Source of the DNA: RFSX01 sp965248155
GTDB lineage: Bacteria > Bacteroidota > Bacteroidia > Chitinophagales > Saprospiraceae
Assembly (NCBI GenBank): GCA_965248155.1
Contig: CBDFIO010000002.1
Span: 434,001-498,000, forward strand
Reading direction: 5' to 3'
Length of the DNA stretch: 64,000 nt
Shown here: positions 1 to 9,962 of the stretch, one piece after another
How the letters are laid out: every line of letters starts with the position of its first letter
Numbering within the stretch: position 1 is the first letter of the stretch
The notes under the pieces: generated by a model
Told to the model about the DNA's origin: nothing
What the model saw: the letters and a program-made list of their open reading frames with translations, nothing else
The model's database searches: none
Position numbers and translations under genes: made by a program

Positions 1-818
1 TAAGTGAAATTCAAGTTCCCGATAATAGTACCTACAACAAATCCTACTTTTTCATCTGCCCCTACAGTATAAGTAATACCACCTCTCAACTTATTGTCCA
101 GGAATCGACCCAATAAATTAATGTCAGCATGAAAAGGAACATTATTTAATTTCTTCACCATCACTGATGGTTCAAATACTACATCAGACGAACTTTGGTC
201 AAATCGGTAGCCCAGATTAAATATATATCCAATCTCCCGATTAACACCACTGTTACTATCTTCAATTCTGGAACTTACCAGAGAAGGCAAGGATAAGCCA
301 TATATTACTTTTCCATCATACTCCCCATAAATACCAAAAGAAACATCGAAAAAGGAGGTCCCTCCAAGTCTGTCTCCGATCAGCTGATCATTACCATCAA
401 CCAAACCATTGTCCAATGCATCACCGGATAAAGCATGTTTGATATATTCTGCTCCTATCCCACATCCAATTTTATTTTTTGGAGTATCAATTGAATAAGA
501 AACAGTTCCTTGGAACTTTGTCGTTCTCAGATCTCCGTTGGAGTCCGTAATCAACATGGCACCAAATCCAAGTCTATCTGCAACAGGTCCATCATAACTT
601 AATATGATAGATTTTGGAGATTTATCAAAAGATGCCCAGTTGTTTTTATAATTTAATAATACATGATGATTACCATCAGCGGCAGTTGCTCCAGGATTCA
701 CAAGAACAGGATTTAAAAATGAAAGACTTGAAATATATCTTTCATCAAAATATCTTTCCTGAGCTGAAATAGAAACAACACTTATTAATAGTGTAAAAGC
801 ACATAATAAAAGTCTCAT
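1..818 (-). CDS. PorP/SprF-family outer-membrane protein, partial
   Basis: The gene starts at an ATG (818-816) and runs off the left edge, leaving 272 codons with no stop. The product begins with a signal peptide (MRLLLCAFTLLISVVSISAQ) and continues with family features of PorP/SprF: a RYF..RY start, then NPVLVNPGATAADG, a W.SFDKSPKS segment and repeated amphipathic strands rich in Gly and aromatics. PorP/SprF proteins are outer-membrane barrels that work with T9SS substrates carrying type B sorting domains, attaching or exporting them. It lies 37 bp downstream of the type B adhesin-like gene at 856-4455 in the same direction, so the two probably form an operon, as SprB and SprF do. The specific partner assignment is inference from this adjacency. 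The missing C-terminus prevents a length check. Confidence 0.85.
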   Translation of the reverse strand, partial: MRLLLCAFTLLISVVSISAQERYFDERYISSLSFLNPVLVNPGATAADGNHHVLLNYKNNWASFDKSPKSIILSYDGPVADRLGFGAMLITDSNGDLRTTKFQGTVSYSIDTPKNKIGCGIGAEYIKHALSGDALDNGLVDGNDQLIGDRLGGTSFFDVSFGIYGEYDGKVIYGLSLPSLVSSRIEDSNSGVNREIGYIFNLGYRFDQSSSDVVFEPSVMVKKLNNVPFHADINLLGRFLDNKLRGGITYTVGADEKVGFVVGTIIGNLNFT

Positions 819-855
819 ATTATTATAGCTATATTTTATTTTAAAAATCGGTTGC

Positions 856-3800
856 TTAATCATTTCTTAATAATGTTACGGTCCCTTTTTCAATTCTACT
901 TTCTCCCGTACTGAATAATATTTCCATGACCCAGAAATAAGCACCTTCTTGAAGTAATTCATTGTCTAAATCAAGTCCGCCCCAATTATTGTTATAATTC
1001 GTTGCTTCATATACAAGTCTACCGTATCTGTCATATATCTTAATTGAATTAGGATTATTCGCAGCACAATTAATAATCAGGAAATCATTGATGAAATCAT
1101 TGTTCGGTGTTATAACAGAAATACCTTCATAACATGGACCTTTTGGTCCTTCGCAGTTTTGAACATTAAATAACATTTCAGCTGTGCAATTATTATCGTC
1201 ACTGACCTGAAGGATATACATACCAATAGAAACATTAGGATTGTCCGGACCATTAGGCCCTCCTGGTTGCCATGTGTATGTGTACCCGCCAACTCCTCCA
1301 CTCACCAATGTTGTAATCGATCCGTCAGACGAACCCGGATTAGCACAATCAACTTCATCTTCCTGTATGACAATGGCCGGTGGCGATGTTATGATAACAG
1401 TTGTAGGAAAAACTGCTGTTTCTCCATTTGCATCTTCTACGGAAACTGTATAACTGCCCGCACATAATCCTGTGATAGGAAATTCAGAAAATGTAGTTTG
1501 CGCAGATCCATCATCTATTGTTATTGTATAAGGACTGGTTCCACCAGTTAATACCCCTGAGATAGCTCCGTCACCCTGGCATGGGATAGAAGTGGAAGCA
1601 CAAGGTGTTCCAAATCCGCTAAAATCTGAACTTACTGCCACATCAGACAAAGAAGGTCCTGTACCCGGAACCAATACACTTAAGGTTCCTGAACATCCAT
1701 TACTATCTGTAACCGTCAATAAATATGTTCCTCCAGCTGTCAGGCCACTCAGGTTTTGTGTATTGGCTGTGGTCGTCCCATTCGGGAATGTCCATAAAAA
1801 GCTATATCCTGTTCCTGAACCTCCATCCACTTCAACTTCTACAGAACCATTCATATTATTAAGTAGCGTTATTCCGATAGCAGTTGGAGCTCCAATTGTG
1901 ATACTTTGTGAAACTGTTGATCCTAAATCATCTGTATAAGACAATTCATATGTTCCCGGAGAAAGTTGAGATCCATCACAACCTAATTCAATACCATTCA
2001 AAGTAAGAGAACAATCAATTGATCCACATCCCCCACTACTACTAAGTATAGCAGAACCAAAACCATCACTACAAGGTGCATCTGTAATTCCAGAAACACT
2101 TAATGACAATTCTTCATCAACTTCTACCTCTATTGTAAAACTAGCCGTAGCTGTATTTCCTCCACTATCTGTAACCAACACCTCATAATCCCCTGCATCA
2201 TATTCTGTAATTCCATCACAATCCTGATAAGCTAATGGTGGGTTTGCAACCACTCTAACTTCACAAGTTAAGGGTTCACATCCACCGGTTATATTATAAG
2301 TAACAGTTCCTTTAGCTCCATTGCAAATGGCAGGAGTCACTGAAATATTAGAAGTAACTATTGCCGGAGCAGCTTCAGCTTCTACTGTTATTGTTTCACT
2401 TGTTGTATTTCCATTGTCATCAGTTGCTGTAATTGTATACGTTCCATTTGGAACATTATCCAGACTAACAATAGGAGGATCAATAGAATTTGTATAAGGT
2501 CCGGTACCACCGGCATGAATAATCGTATCTATACTGCTTGGCTCCCCACATTCAGATCCATTGGTAAATTGGACATCGAGTGAAAAAGAACAAGCGATTT
2601 CGACTGTGCCGGATGCTGTACATCCATTCTCATCTTCAGCTAGCCAATCATAAGATCCTACGGGGACGTTATCAAAATCAGAAATTTCAGGAGACCAAGT
2701 AACTGTAATGTTTCCTGTCCCTCCCAATGCGACAACGGAAATTGCTCCACTATCCGGAGGACATGGCGCTGCAGTTACTGTTGGGATAACATTAATCGTA
2801 GGAGGATCTTCAAGAGTTATAGTCTGAGTGCAGCTCGCTCCTTCGGCATCTGTAACACATAATGTATATATACCTGCTCTTTTACTTGCTAAAAGGCAAG
2901 TGCCATTATCATCTTCTCCCGTTTGTATTGTTGATCCGGCTTCCTTCCACACACATTGGTATGGGCCAGTACCACCTGCAATTTCAACTATGATATTCCC
3001 ATTTGAGTCTCCGGTGCAGCTTGGATGTGTAATTGTAACATTAGAACAATCCAGTTCACATATCACAGAGACTGAACCATCAACCATATTAAATGGTATA
3101 GTGTTGGTATTACCGTCTATGATTTCAATATCTACAATATCATCAATAAAGGCGAATGCGGAGCTTGTCAGACAATCTCCTAAAACTGTAAAGCATACGG
3201 AATAAACCAATGTCCCATCCGGTAAATCTTCACCTCCCGTGTTTGCAGAGTTCCAACTGAATCTTAGCTTGCCTGCTCCTGCCGGATTAAAGAAACTTTC
3301 AAAGATTTGTAAATCTTGATTCAAATTGCTCACTCCATCATACATTATTATAGTAGAATCCCACTGCATGGTGAGTTGTATCGCAGAAATATTATCAAAG
3401 TTATCAGTTGTTACATCAACACATACTGTTGATCCAGCTGATCCTCCTATAGCATTATTTGCTGTTAGGGTAAAAAGATCTCCCATATCCTGTGCTATCG
3501 TAATACTCCCTTCGTCAACATAATGTTCTCTTACTCCAATAGGGGAAGGACTTGATGCCTGGATACTTGTTGGTCCATCGAAAGCTTTTACAACTGAAGA
3601 TTGTCCGACACTACCTATTGCATCAAAGCAAACTTCAAAAATGACTGAGCCATCAGGCAAAGTTTGAGGTGAAGTCCCTGAATTATCAAACCAGAGGAAT
3701 GTCAATTCGCCAGCTGCTGTATTTCCTAAGCCAAAAAGACCTTGAGTTAATCCCGGTAATCCAAATGATTGGACACCTGTGAAATCAACAATTGTCGGAT

Positions 3801-4455
3801 CCCACATGACACTTCCCTGGAAAGTTTCAAGGGTATCAAAATTTTGGACAGTCAATGGAATACAAATATTGGATCCCGGTGGAGTCGTTAGATCTCCGAA
3901 GATAAAGCCAACGCCTTCTTCGTTTCCAGTTCCACCACAATCTGCACCGGGAATCATGACCGGTAAGTTTTGAGTAGTAGCTCCTATATCATTAAAATTA
4001 CCATCAATGATCTCAACCATGATATTCTCAATGTCGCCAATTGACAAAGAAGTTGTGTCACATTCAGATCCGATCGTATTAAATCGCATTGTGAACAATA
4101 AATGATCGTCGGGTAAATCTTTTGGAATCAAATCGAATGCAAACCATGAAATGCTCACTCTTCCTTTCGTCATACCTGGTGTCTGAGAAGGAAGTGCGAA
4201 TGCTACTTCATTAAAATCTGCTAAATCACTTGAAATAAAGGGTACCGTATCAATTTCTAAAACTGTTGAATCCCACAATACAAATAATTGAACACTGAGG
4301 ATATTTTCGAAATCTGCTACATGGACATCGACATCATATGTCTGGCCAGGCGTAGGCGTCTGATCAGTAGAAAAAGACAGGTTTAAAGGATCTTGCGAAT
4401 AGCTTACCAAAGCTATCAACATAATGATAAAAAATGTACTAAGGCGTTTTATCAT
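856..4455 (-). CDS. Secreted cohesin-like/SprB-repeat protein with T9SS type B sorting domain
   Basis: 1199 residues. A signal peptide (about 1-20) is followed by three cohesin-like domains at about 25-165, 183-322 and 327-466. Each has the pattern 'G..Y.V.V...F.NI...QL...WD.T...' and a later 'LPDG.L..V.F' strand. From about 470 to 1110 come repeated SprB-like modules with PSC/NG..I.V..GG..PY..W and GTY.L.VTD motifs. The last 88 residues are a gliding-motility-type (CHU_C, type B) sorting domain: GISVITPNND..ND, IYDRYGRLVYE, W.G and a Y.W.M strand. The product is probably exported by T9SS and held on the surface with help from the PorP/SprF protein just downstream. Role as adhesin or scaffold is inferred; no catalytic motif is seen. 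Cohesin-like folds also occur outside cellulosomes, so binding to dockerins is only a possibility. Confidence 0.85.
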   Translation of the reverse strand: MIKRLSTFFIIMLIALVSYSQDPLNLSFSTDQTPTPGQTYDVDVHVADFENILSVQLFVLWDSTVLEIDTVPFISSDLADFNEVAFALPSQTPGMTKGRVSISWFAFDLIPKDLPDDHLLFTMRFNTIGSECDTTSLSIGDIENIMVEIIDGNFNDIGATTQNLPVMIPGADCGGTGNEEGVGFIFGDLTTPPGSNICIPLTVQNFDTLETFQGSVMWDPTIVDFTGVQSFGLPGLTQGLFGLGNTAAGELTFLWFDNSGTSPQTLPDGSVIFEVCFDAIGSVGQSSVVKAFDGPTSIQASSPSPIGVREHYVDEGSITIAQDMGDLFTLTANNAIGGSAGSTVCVDVTTDNFDNISAIQLTMQWDSTIIMYDGVSNLNQDLQIFESFFNPAGAGKLRFSWNSANTGGEDLPDGTLVYSVCFTVLGDCLTSSAFAFIDDIVDIEIIDGNTNTIPFNMVDGSVSVICELDCSNVTITHPSCTGDSNGNIIVEIAGGTGPYQCVWKEAGSTIQTGEDDNGTCLLASKRAGIYTLCVTDAEGASCTQTITLEDPPTINVIPTVTAAPCPPDSGAISVVALGGTGNITVTWSPEISDFDNVPVGSYDWLAEDENGCTASGTVEIACSFSLDVQFTNGSECGEPSSIDTIIHAGGTGPYTNSIDPPIVSLDNVPNGTYTITATDDNGNTTSETITVEAEAAPAIVTSNISVTPAICNGAKGTVTYNITGGCEPLTCEVRVVANPPLAYQDCDGITEYDAGDYEVLVTDSGGNTATASFTIEVEVDEELSLSVSGITDAPCSDGFGSAILSSSGGCGSIDCSLTLNGIELGCDGSQLSPGTYELSYTDDLGSTVSQSITIGAPTAIGITLLNNMNGSVEVEVDGGSGTGYSFLWTFPNGTTTANTQNLSGLTAGGTYLLTVTDSNGCSGTLSVLVPGTGPSLSDVAVSSDFSGFGTPCASTSIPCQGDGAISGVLTGGTSPYTITIDDGSAQTTFSEFPITGLCAGSYTVSVEDANGETAVFPTTVIITSPPAIVIQEDEVDCANPGSSDGSITTLVSGGVGGYTYTWQPGGPNGPDNPNVSIGMYILQVSDDNNCTAEMLFNVQNCEGPKGPCYEGISVITPNNDFINDFLIINCAANNPNSIKIYDRYGRLVYEATNYNNNWGGLDLDNELLQEGAYFWVMEILFSTGESRIEKGTVTLLRND

Positions 4456-4591
4456 GTTCAGGATTTTGAAATAAGACGTAAAGTTATAAATATCTTAATG
4501 ATATTAATCGATATCTACACATTTAAATAATATAATATGATCGTCATTTTTTATTATTCTAATCAATAACGATATAAGCTTCCTTTTTGTG

Positions 4592-4631
4592 AAAAAAGGA
4601 GTCCTTCCTCTAGTTAAAGAAAAGACTCCTT
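4592..4631 (-). terminator. Rho-independent-type terminator of the dockerin gene
   Basis: An 8-bp perfect stem (AAGGAGTC at 4596-4603 with GACTCCTT at 4624-4631) with a 20-nt loop. Read on the minus strand it is followed by a T run (the A run at 4592-4597 on plus). It lies about 35 bp beyond the stop of the minus-strand gene ending at 4667. Confidence 0.7.
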
Positions 4632-4666
4632 ATCGGTTAAGTTGGCTTGAAATTTATCTTAATTAA

Positions 4667-7600
4667 TTATTCTATTAATATCATTTTTTTAGTTGCCGAA
4701 AATGCTTCAGACTCTAGATTAAAATAATAGATACCGTTTCCATTTAAGTCGCTATTATTCACTTTAATTGAATTCATTCCTGACTTATAAAATCCTATAT
4801 AGGATTTTACCAATTGTCCATTTGCATCTATTATACTAACATTCACTTCCATATCTTTTGACAATTCAAATTCAATTTCAGTTTCACCACTAAATGGATT
4901 AGGAACATTTTGATACAATCTGTTCTCAAGATTGGTATTATTCTCCGATAGTCTTAAAGAATGGATTCTGTCATCTGAAGTATATATTTCACTTCTGAAA
5001 TTATTTTCTATCAAATTGAATGAGGCAATACTTAGAGCATTATCAGATTTAACTGTTAAATAAAACAATGCTTCATTTTCTGCTATATCAAGGACATTAT
5101 TATCATTCCAGCTCAATAGCATTCCTCGCTCTGAAATATGATAATTAACGGCATTCAAATCTAATTTTCCAGACTCTATTCCAATGACTTCAATATTGTT
5201 TTCTCTGAATTTCAGACCTGTTTGCAGGCCATATATTGAAGCGGGTTTAGTTAAGTAAATTGGAATCAGATATTCAGTGTTTTTTTGAATTTCGAGAATG
5301 TCATAAGACAGTTCAATATCTTCTGATGATCTCATGGAAAATTCATGATTATCATCGAGATTATTTATGACAACTGATCCATTTACATCACCAATTTTTA
5401 CGGCGATAAAATCATTGGACATCATGTCATCTGACAAGTTATGAATGTCTATATTTTCCACAAATGGCCACGGCTTGTGTACATCGGTAAAAGTTTGATT
5501 TTCTTTTGAAAATCTCCAACTTTCATTCTGAGGAAATGATTCATATACGCCAAGAATTAGCTTTCTTAATTCTATCAAATCAATCGCACTAATTTCTTCA
5601 TTATTGTTAATATCTGCCGCAATTAACTTATACGGAGAATCCAATTTTTCTATTCCAAGAATGTGTCTTTGTATGAGAATTAAATCCAATGTTGAAACGC
5701 CATTTAAGAAATCAGTATCATTGCTAGCTTCAACAACATAATCTTTATACGCCTGTATGTTTTCAAACGCAAATCTGCCTTCCTTATCCGTATTAAGATA
5801 ATTCATCAGACTCGTATTCTTAGTCTGTAATCTTACTTCGACACTTTCAATTTCTTCATTATATTCTGTCATAATTTGTCCAGCGATCATCATACCTGTA
5901 TCTGTGGAATCCGGAGGACAAATCTCACCATTCGCCTGTATATTAATAGCTGTATGGCAAAAATCTTTATTACCAGAATCATCGATTACCCATACATCCA
6001 ATGTCTGGAGTCCAAGTTCATCACAGGTAAAAACTATATTTTGTATCAGCCCGTCAGGATCGAATGAAAAGTCCAGAATCGGATCGCAATTATCTGAACT
6101 ATTTAGATCAAAATCCTTAGCCCAAATTTCAACTTGTGGTTCATCGTTTCCAACTCCTGGAGGCATCAAGACTGTAGAAATCCCAGACTTACAATAAGGT
6201 GTGGGTGCTTTATGATCCAGAACATCTATTATTGAGCTGCAAGTAGAATAAATTCCACAAGCTCCAACGACTGACCAGGTAATAGAATAATGTCCTTTAG
6301 CTAGTCCTGTAGACAAAAGGTTTCCTAAGCCCTGGGCAACAATTGTATCCGCCACGAGGTCTTTCAATTCGTGTAATATTCTGTTTGGTGCAATGTTCTC
6401 ATCAAAGCAGCGATCATATGCTGAAGGTGTTTCGAGGAATATAAATTCACTACAAGTATTATTCAATATATAGAGTGTCGTATCTTGACTACAATTGCTC
6501 AATTCAGGACCTTCATTACTGGATACTTTTATGATCTGTGTATCGGTCCAAATTCCATCATAAATATTATTATTTGGATCATAGGTACACCAATCAATAA
6601 CGGTCCAGGTTCTGATTATTTTCAGACAGAAACCTTCAACGTTCTGAAATATTCTGTCTTTAAACGAATAAGCTAAAAGACCGCAAATATCGGCTTCATT
6701 AACCGGTAGGCCTTTATATCTAATCGTATCTCCAAGATCCGTATGATAATTTGAACAAGTTGCATCAGTCCTGATTGGATCAGGCCATTGGAAATCAAAA
6801 TGTGTCAGTACATCTCTGTTAGAAACATTAATGATCTGTCTGCATTGTACGAGTTCTTGATCTTGTCCATTTACATTTACAAACCAACTCCTGATTATGG
6901 TCCCTTTACCACAACTGGAGTTGATGTCTCCGTTATCAATATGATGAATTGTTGCTGATGCACAATTATCATCGATAACCGGATAACCGAGACTTGTTGT
7001 GTCTATATCATCAAGACAGTCCAAGTCCCAAATCAGTTGAGGACAACTCACGACTTTAAAAGGTGTTTTGTCCTGAACTTCAACTTTAACTAAACATGTA
7101 TTATATCTACCGCCCGCGTCAATTACTTTCAAAATTACATCAACAGTATTTCCTGCATCTTCACAACAGAATTCGATAAAATCATTAAACATTGTATCCT
7201 GTACTGCGATAGTATCACCAAAAATATTAGTGATATAATCGTAAGGTGCACAATGAAGGTCTGGTCGTCGAATTTGGAAAGAAATAGGTCCGTCACAATC
7301 ATCATAAGAACCATCATCAAATGTTTGTGTATACGCTCTTGCCCATCCATTATCTGCTAAGACAACAGCTGTAAATTGATCGCAAACCGGAATTGGTGCT
7401 GCGTCATCAATTACTCTAATTTCAAAAGTACATTCTTCTTGATTTCCACATTCATCTGTGAAAACATATTTTATTGTATGATAACCATAGCCTAGGTCCA
7501 GAATCTGAAACATATTGTTACCTATTGCAAAGGCATTAATATAGTCTCCATTTTCATTCTGATAGAGTACCTCAACATTAAATGAAGAACATTCTAATAA

Positions 7601-9094
7601 CAATTCTACACCAGTTGTATCAGATTGGTCTAATGGTTTGAATATTATATCTGCAGTACAATCTCCATCCGCCTCATAGATCAGGTGTTCATCAGGACAG
7701 ATGATTTCCGGTGCATCGGTATCATGAACTTTTATTGACTGGTAGGCTTGAGTATATTCTCCGGCACACCAGTCCAAAGCCGTCCATCTACGTAATATTT
7801 TTAAAGTATTTACCCCGCAAATATTAAAAGTATCATCAGTAAAAGTCACATTGATTCTACACAAATTGTTCTCATCGCTTAATGGATCTCCATCAAGCGT
7901 TGGATATCCTGCAATATGAGGTCCGAGGTCTAGATTTCCGTCTTCATCAAAAATAATATCATCACTACAACTGAATTTGATATTATCCGGGAAGTCTAAG
8001 TCACCCAAAGATTTCTTTTCAAAATATATTGAAAAATCGCAAGGTAGAGCACTAAGACCTGCGTTGTCTTTTGTGAAGTATGCTATATCTCTTCGTGCTG
8101 TATAAAGATTCGATTCATCGCACTGTAAATCTTCTATTTCGTCTCTTGTTATTATCACCTCTGTACTTGGGTCACAATTATCAAAAGTTTGATAGAGGAA
8201 AAAGGAACTTGTTTTAATATCGAGGCAGATTCCATCTGAAAGGTCATTGGAACTGGCAACAGTAAAGTATATTTTATTTTGTAATAAATCTTCAGTGGCT
8301 TGGACTCCTACTAATTCTGTTGAAGATATTTGTCCTGTGACTGGATCTATCGTAAAGTGATAAGTGTAAGCTCCAATCGTTAATGATCCAGATCCTGAAG
8401 CAGGGCTTAAAAGTCCGGTCCCTGATCCTGTAACTGGGCCTGATATTAAAACAGATTCAACAATCTCCCAAGGGTTTGCCATATCCGTAGTATTTAGACA
8501 TATTGTTGTAGTACTAGGGATTCCATCGATATCCATATCAGCTGGATTAACTTCAGAACAATAAGTTAAATCGCTTTCAGATGAAAATAATTCTGTTAGA
8601 TCTTCAGAGCAATCGACTGTTATATCTTCGATACACGTTATTGTTGGCGGTAATTTATCTTCAACTGTAAAATAGCCCCAACAAGAAATTGTAATCAGAT
8701 TATCATCCACAAATGATACAGAGGCTTTCCAAACTTGGCCAACAAATGAACCATCAATTGCTGGATAGATGAGGTCTCCTGAATTTGGATCTTCAACTGT
8801 TGTCGCAATCACATTATCATTAAGGTCCAAAATCGTTACCATATAGGGGCAGTCATCCATTTCGTCCTCTAAAATCAGATTAGGATGAATGACAGCATAG
8901 CAGTCATAATCCAAGGATATCTGAACATTATCATTACAACCCAGGGATTGTGGACAATCTGCAAATACATCTGCTGAACATAAAACCATCAACACAAAAA
9001 GCTGAATTGTGAAGATCGTTTTTTTCAAGTCGACATTTCCGAAAGTATTCAATATTGTCATATGTAAATCGGTTTTTGGCCAAGGCCAAATCAA
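4667..9094 (-). CDS. Giant secreted HYR-like/dockerin/cohesin-like protein, T9SS type A
   Basis: 1475 residues. The frame opens at 9094, but an internal ATG at 9061 gives a more normal signal peptide (KKTIFTIQLFVLMVLCSADVFA) and may be the true start. Residues 40-1080 are repeated Ig-like modules with HYR-type motifs (D..PP.I.C..D..V.C; CTYDPNN..Y.G.WTDTQIIKV). A carboxypeptidase-regulatory-like domain (about 1085-1130) is followed by a dockerin-like pair of calcium loops (NGVSTLDLILIQRHILG, about 1131; then ADINNNEEISAIDLIELRK, about 1157-1183). A cohesin-like domain follows at about 1255-1375, and a type A sorting domain (LYQNVPNPFSGETEIEF) fills about 1391-1475. It is a paralogue of the 57755-63658 product, with the same C-terminal order. 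A T9SS-exported structural or matrix protein is likely; no enzyme motif is seen. A 12-G run lies in its upstream region. Confidence 0.85.
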   Translation of the reverse strand: MIWPWPKTDLHMTILNTFGNVDLKKTIFTIQLFVLMVLCSADVFADCPQSLGCNDNVQISLDYDCYAVIHPNLILEDEMDDCPYMVTILDLNDNVIATTVEDPNSGDLIYPAIDGSFVGQVWKASVSFVDDNLITISCWGYFTVEDKLPPTITCIEDITVDCSEDLTELFSSESDLTYCSEVNPADMDIDGIPSTTTICLNTTDMANPWEIVESVLISGPVTGSGTGLLSPASGSGSLTIGAYTYHFTIDPVTGQISSTELVGVQATEDLLQNKIYFTVASSNDLSDGICLDIKTSSFFLYQTFDNCDPSTEVIITRDEIEDLQCDESNLYTARRDIAYFTKDNAGLSALPCDFSIYFEKKSLGDLDFPDNIKFSCSDDIIFDEDGNLDLGPHIAGYPTLDGDPLSDENNLCRINVTFTDDTFNICGVNTLKILRRWTALDWCAGEYTQAYQSIKVHDTDAPEIICPDEHLIYEADGDCTADIIFKPLDQSDTTGVELLLECSSFNVEVLYQNENGDYINAFAIGNNMFQILDLGYGYHTIKYVFTDECGNQEECTFEIRVIDDAAPIPVCDQFTAVVLADNGWARAYTQTFDDGSYDDCDGPISFQIRRPDLHCAPYDYITNIFGDTIAVQDTMFNDFIEFCCEDAGNTVDVILKVIDAGGRYNTCLVKVEVQDKTPFKVVSCPQLIWDLDCLDDIDTTSLGYPVIDDNCASATIHHIDNGDINSSCGKGTIIRSWFVNVNGQDQELVQCRQIINVSNRDVLTHFDFQWPDPIRTDATCSNYHTDLGDTIRYKGLPVNEADICGLLAYSFKDRIFQNVEGFCLKIIRTWTVIDWCTYDPNNNIYDGIWTDTQIIKVSSNEGPELSNCSQDTTLYILNNTCSEFIFLETPSAYDRCFDENIAPNRILHELKDLVADTIVAQGLGNLLSTGLAKGHYSITWSVVGACGIYSTCSSIIDVLDHKAPTPYCKSGISTVLMPPGVGNDEPQVEIWAKDFDLNSSDNCDPILDFSFDPDGLIQNIVFTCDELGLQTLDVWVIDDSGNKDFCHTAINIQANGEICPPDSTDTGMMIAGQIMTEYNEEIESVEVRLQTKNTSLMNYLNTDKEGRFAFENIQAYKDYVVEASNDTDFLNGVSTLDLILIQRHILGIEKLDSPYKLIAADINNNEEISAIDLIELRKLILGVYESFPQNESWRFSKENQTFTDVHKPWPFVENIDIHNLSDDMMSNDFIAVKIGDVNGSVVINNLDDNHEFSMRSSEDIELSYDILEIQKNTEYLIPIYLTKPASIYGLQTGLKFRENNIEVIGIESGKLDLNAVNYHISERGMLLSWNDNNVLDIAENEALFYLTVKSDNALSIASFNLIENNFRSEIYTSDDRIHSLRLSENNTNLENRLYQNVPNPFSGETEIEFELSKDMEVNVSIIDANGQLVKSYIGFYKSGMNSIKVNNSDLNGNGIYYFNLESEAFSATKKMILIE

Positions 9095-9143
9095 TAGTAA
9101 ATTTCTTTTGTCTGTTCAGACTAGAGGGGAAAAGATATTAAGA

Positions 9144-9155
9144 GGGGGGGGGGGG
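9144..9155. repeat. 12-base poly-G (poly-C on minus) tract
   Basis: Twelve consecutive G on the plus strand, in the 75-bp gap between the response-regulator stop (9170) and the first start codon of the giant dockerin gene (9094). In the direction of transcription it is a C12 run 50-61 bp upstream of that start. Such a run is out of keeping with the AT-rich surroundings. Homopolymeric tracts of this length in promoter regions are known in other bacteria to vary by slipped-strand mispairing; whether this one does is inference. Confidence 0.9.
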
Positions 9156-9169
9156 TATGTCTTCTTTAG

Positions 9170-9838
9170 CTATACAAGTTGATTTTCTAATGCAAATTTT
9201 ATTAGATTAATCGTATTTCGAACTCCTAGTTTCCGCATGATATTCTTTCTATGCACGCCAACAGTTTGATCACTGATGTAAAGTTCTTTAGCTATTTCTT
9301 TATTATTCTTGGCTTGTGTAATCAGTTCAAGCACTTCTTGTTCTCTATTGGTTAGTTTTTGTTTGATAACAAATCTGTCTTCATAAATTGATTTCTTACC
9401 GTTTGTCAATCTCTTACCATTTGGAGGTGTAATATGAAGACCTTCTGCAAGGAATGTATTACCTGACATAATCTCTTCAATTCCTTCCATTAATTCTTCT
9501 GGCTCATTAGATTTTAAAATATAGCCATCAGCTCCATTTTTTAAGGCTTGTCCAACAAACTTATAATCGGAGTATGAAGTGAGCACAAATATTTTTACAT
9601 TTCTAAATTGCTTTCGAATCAGAGGAATAAGTTCAAGCCCATCCTGATCCGGAAGATTTAAATCTAAAAATACCAATTCTGTGTTGAGGTTTTTATGTAG
9701 AAACAAAAGTAGGCCTTCTGCACTATCCTCTTCTCCAATGATTCGGACATTTGGAAAAGTTACACTTCCAAAAAAAGCTTTTAAGCCTGATCTGAAAATG
9801 CTTTGAGTATCTACAATTACGCTATTAATTCCTGACAT
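9170..9838 (-). CDS. LuxR/NarL-family response regulator
   Basis: 222 residues. The receiver domain (about 4-120) has the phospho-acceptor Asp59 (VFLDLNLPDQDG), Thr87 (VLTSYSD) and Lys109 (YILKSNEP). The C-terminal LuxR-type helix-turn-helix (about 158-220) has LTNREQEVLELI, NKEIAKELYIS and VGVHRKNIMRKLG. The usual acidic pair near the N-terminus is VDT (Asp10-Thr11) rather than DD, so one Mg-binding acid is missing. No histidine kinase is adjacent. It would bind DNA as a phosphorylation-controlled activator. It is 75 bp upstream of, and codirectional with, the giant dockerin gene, which is a plausible target or operon partner, but this is inference. Confidence 0.9.
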   Translation of the reverse strand: MSGINSVIVDTQSIFRSGLKAFFGSVTFPNVRIIGEEDSAEGLLLFLHKNLNTELVFLDLNLPDQDGLELIPLIRKQFRNVKIFVLTSYSDYKFVGQALKNGADGYILKSNEPEELMEGIEEIMSGNTFLAEGLHITPPNGKRLTNGKKSIYEDRFVIKQKLTNREQEVLELITQAKNNKEIAKELYISDQTVGVHRKNIMRKLGVRNTINLIKFALENQLV

Positions 9839-9962
9839 GTAAATCTTGTTATTGTAAAATTGTATATCTGCCTATTTCACTAAATAGACATTCGTTCTTA
9901 GCTCTAAAAGCAAATCTAGTGCCAAGTTTGCATAAATAAATCCATAAAAACACATATTATAT

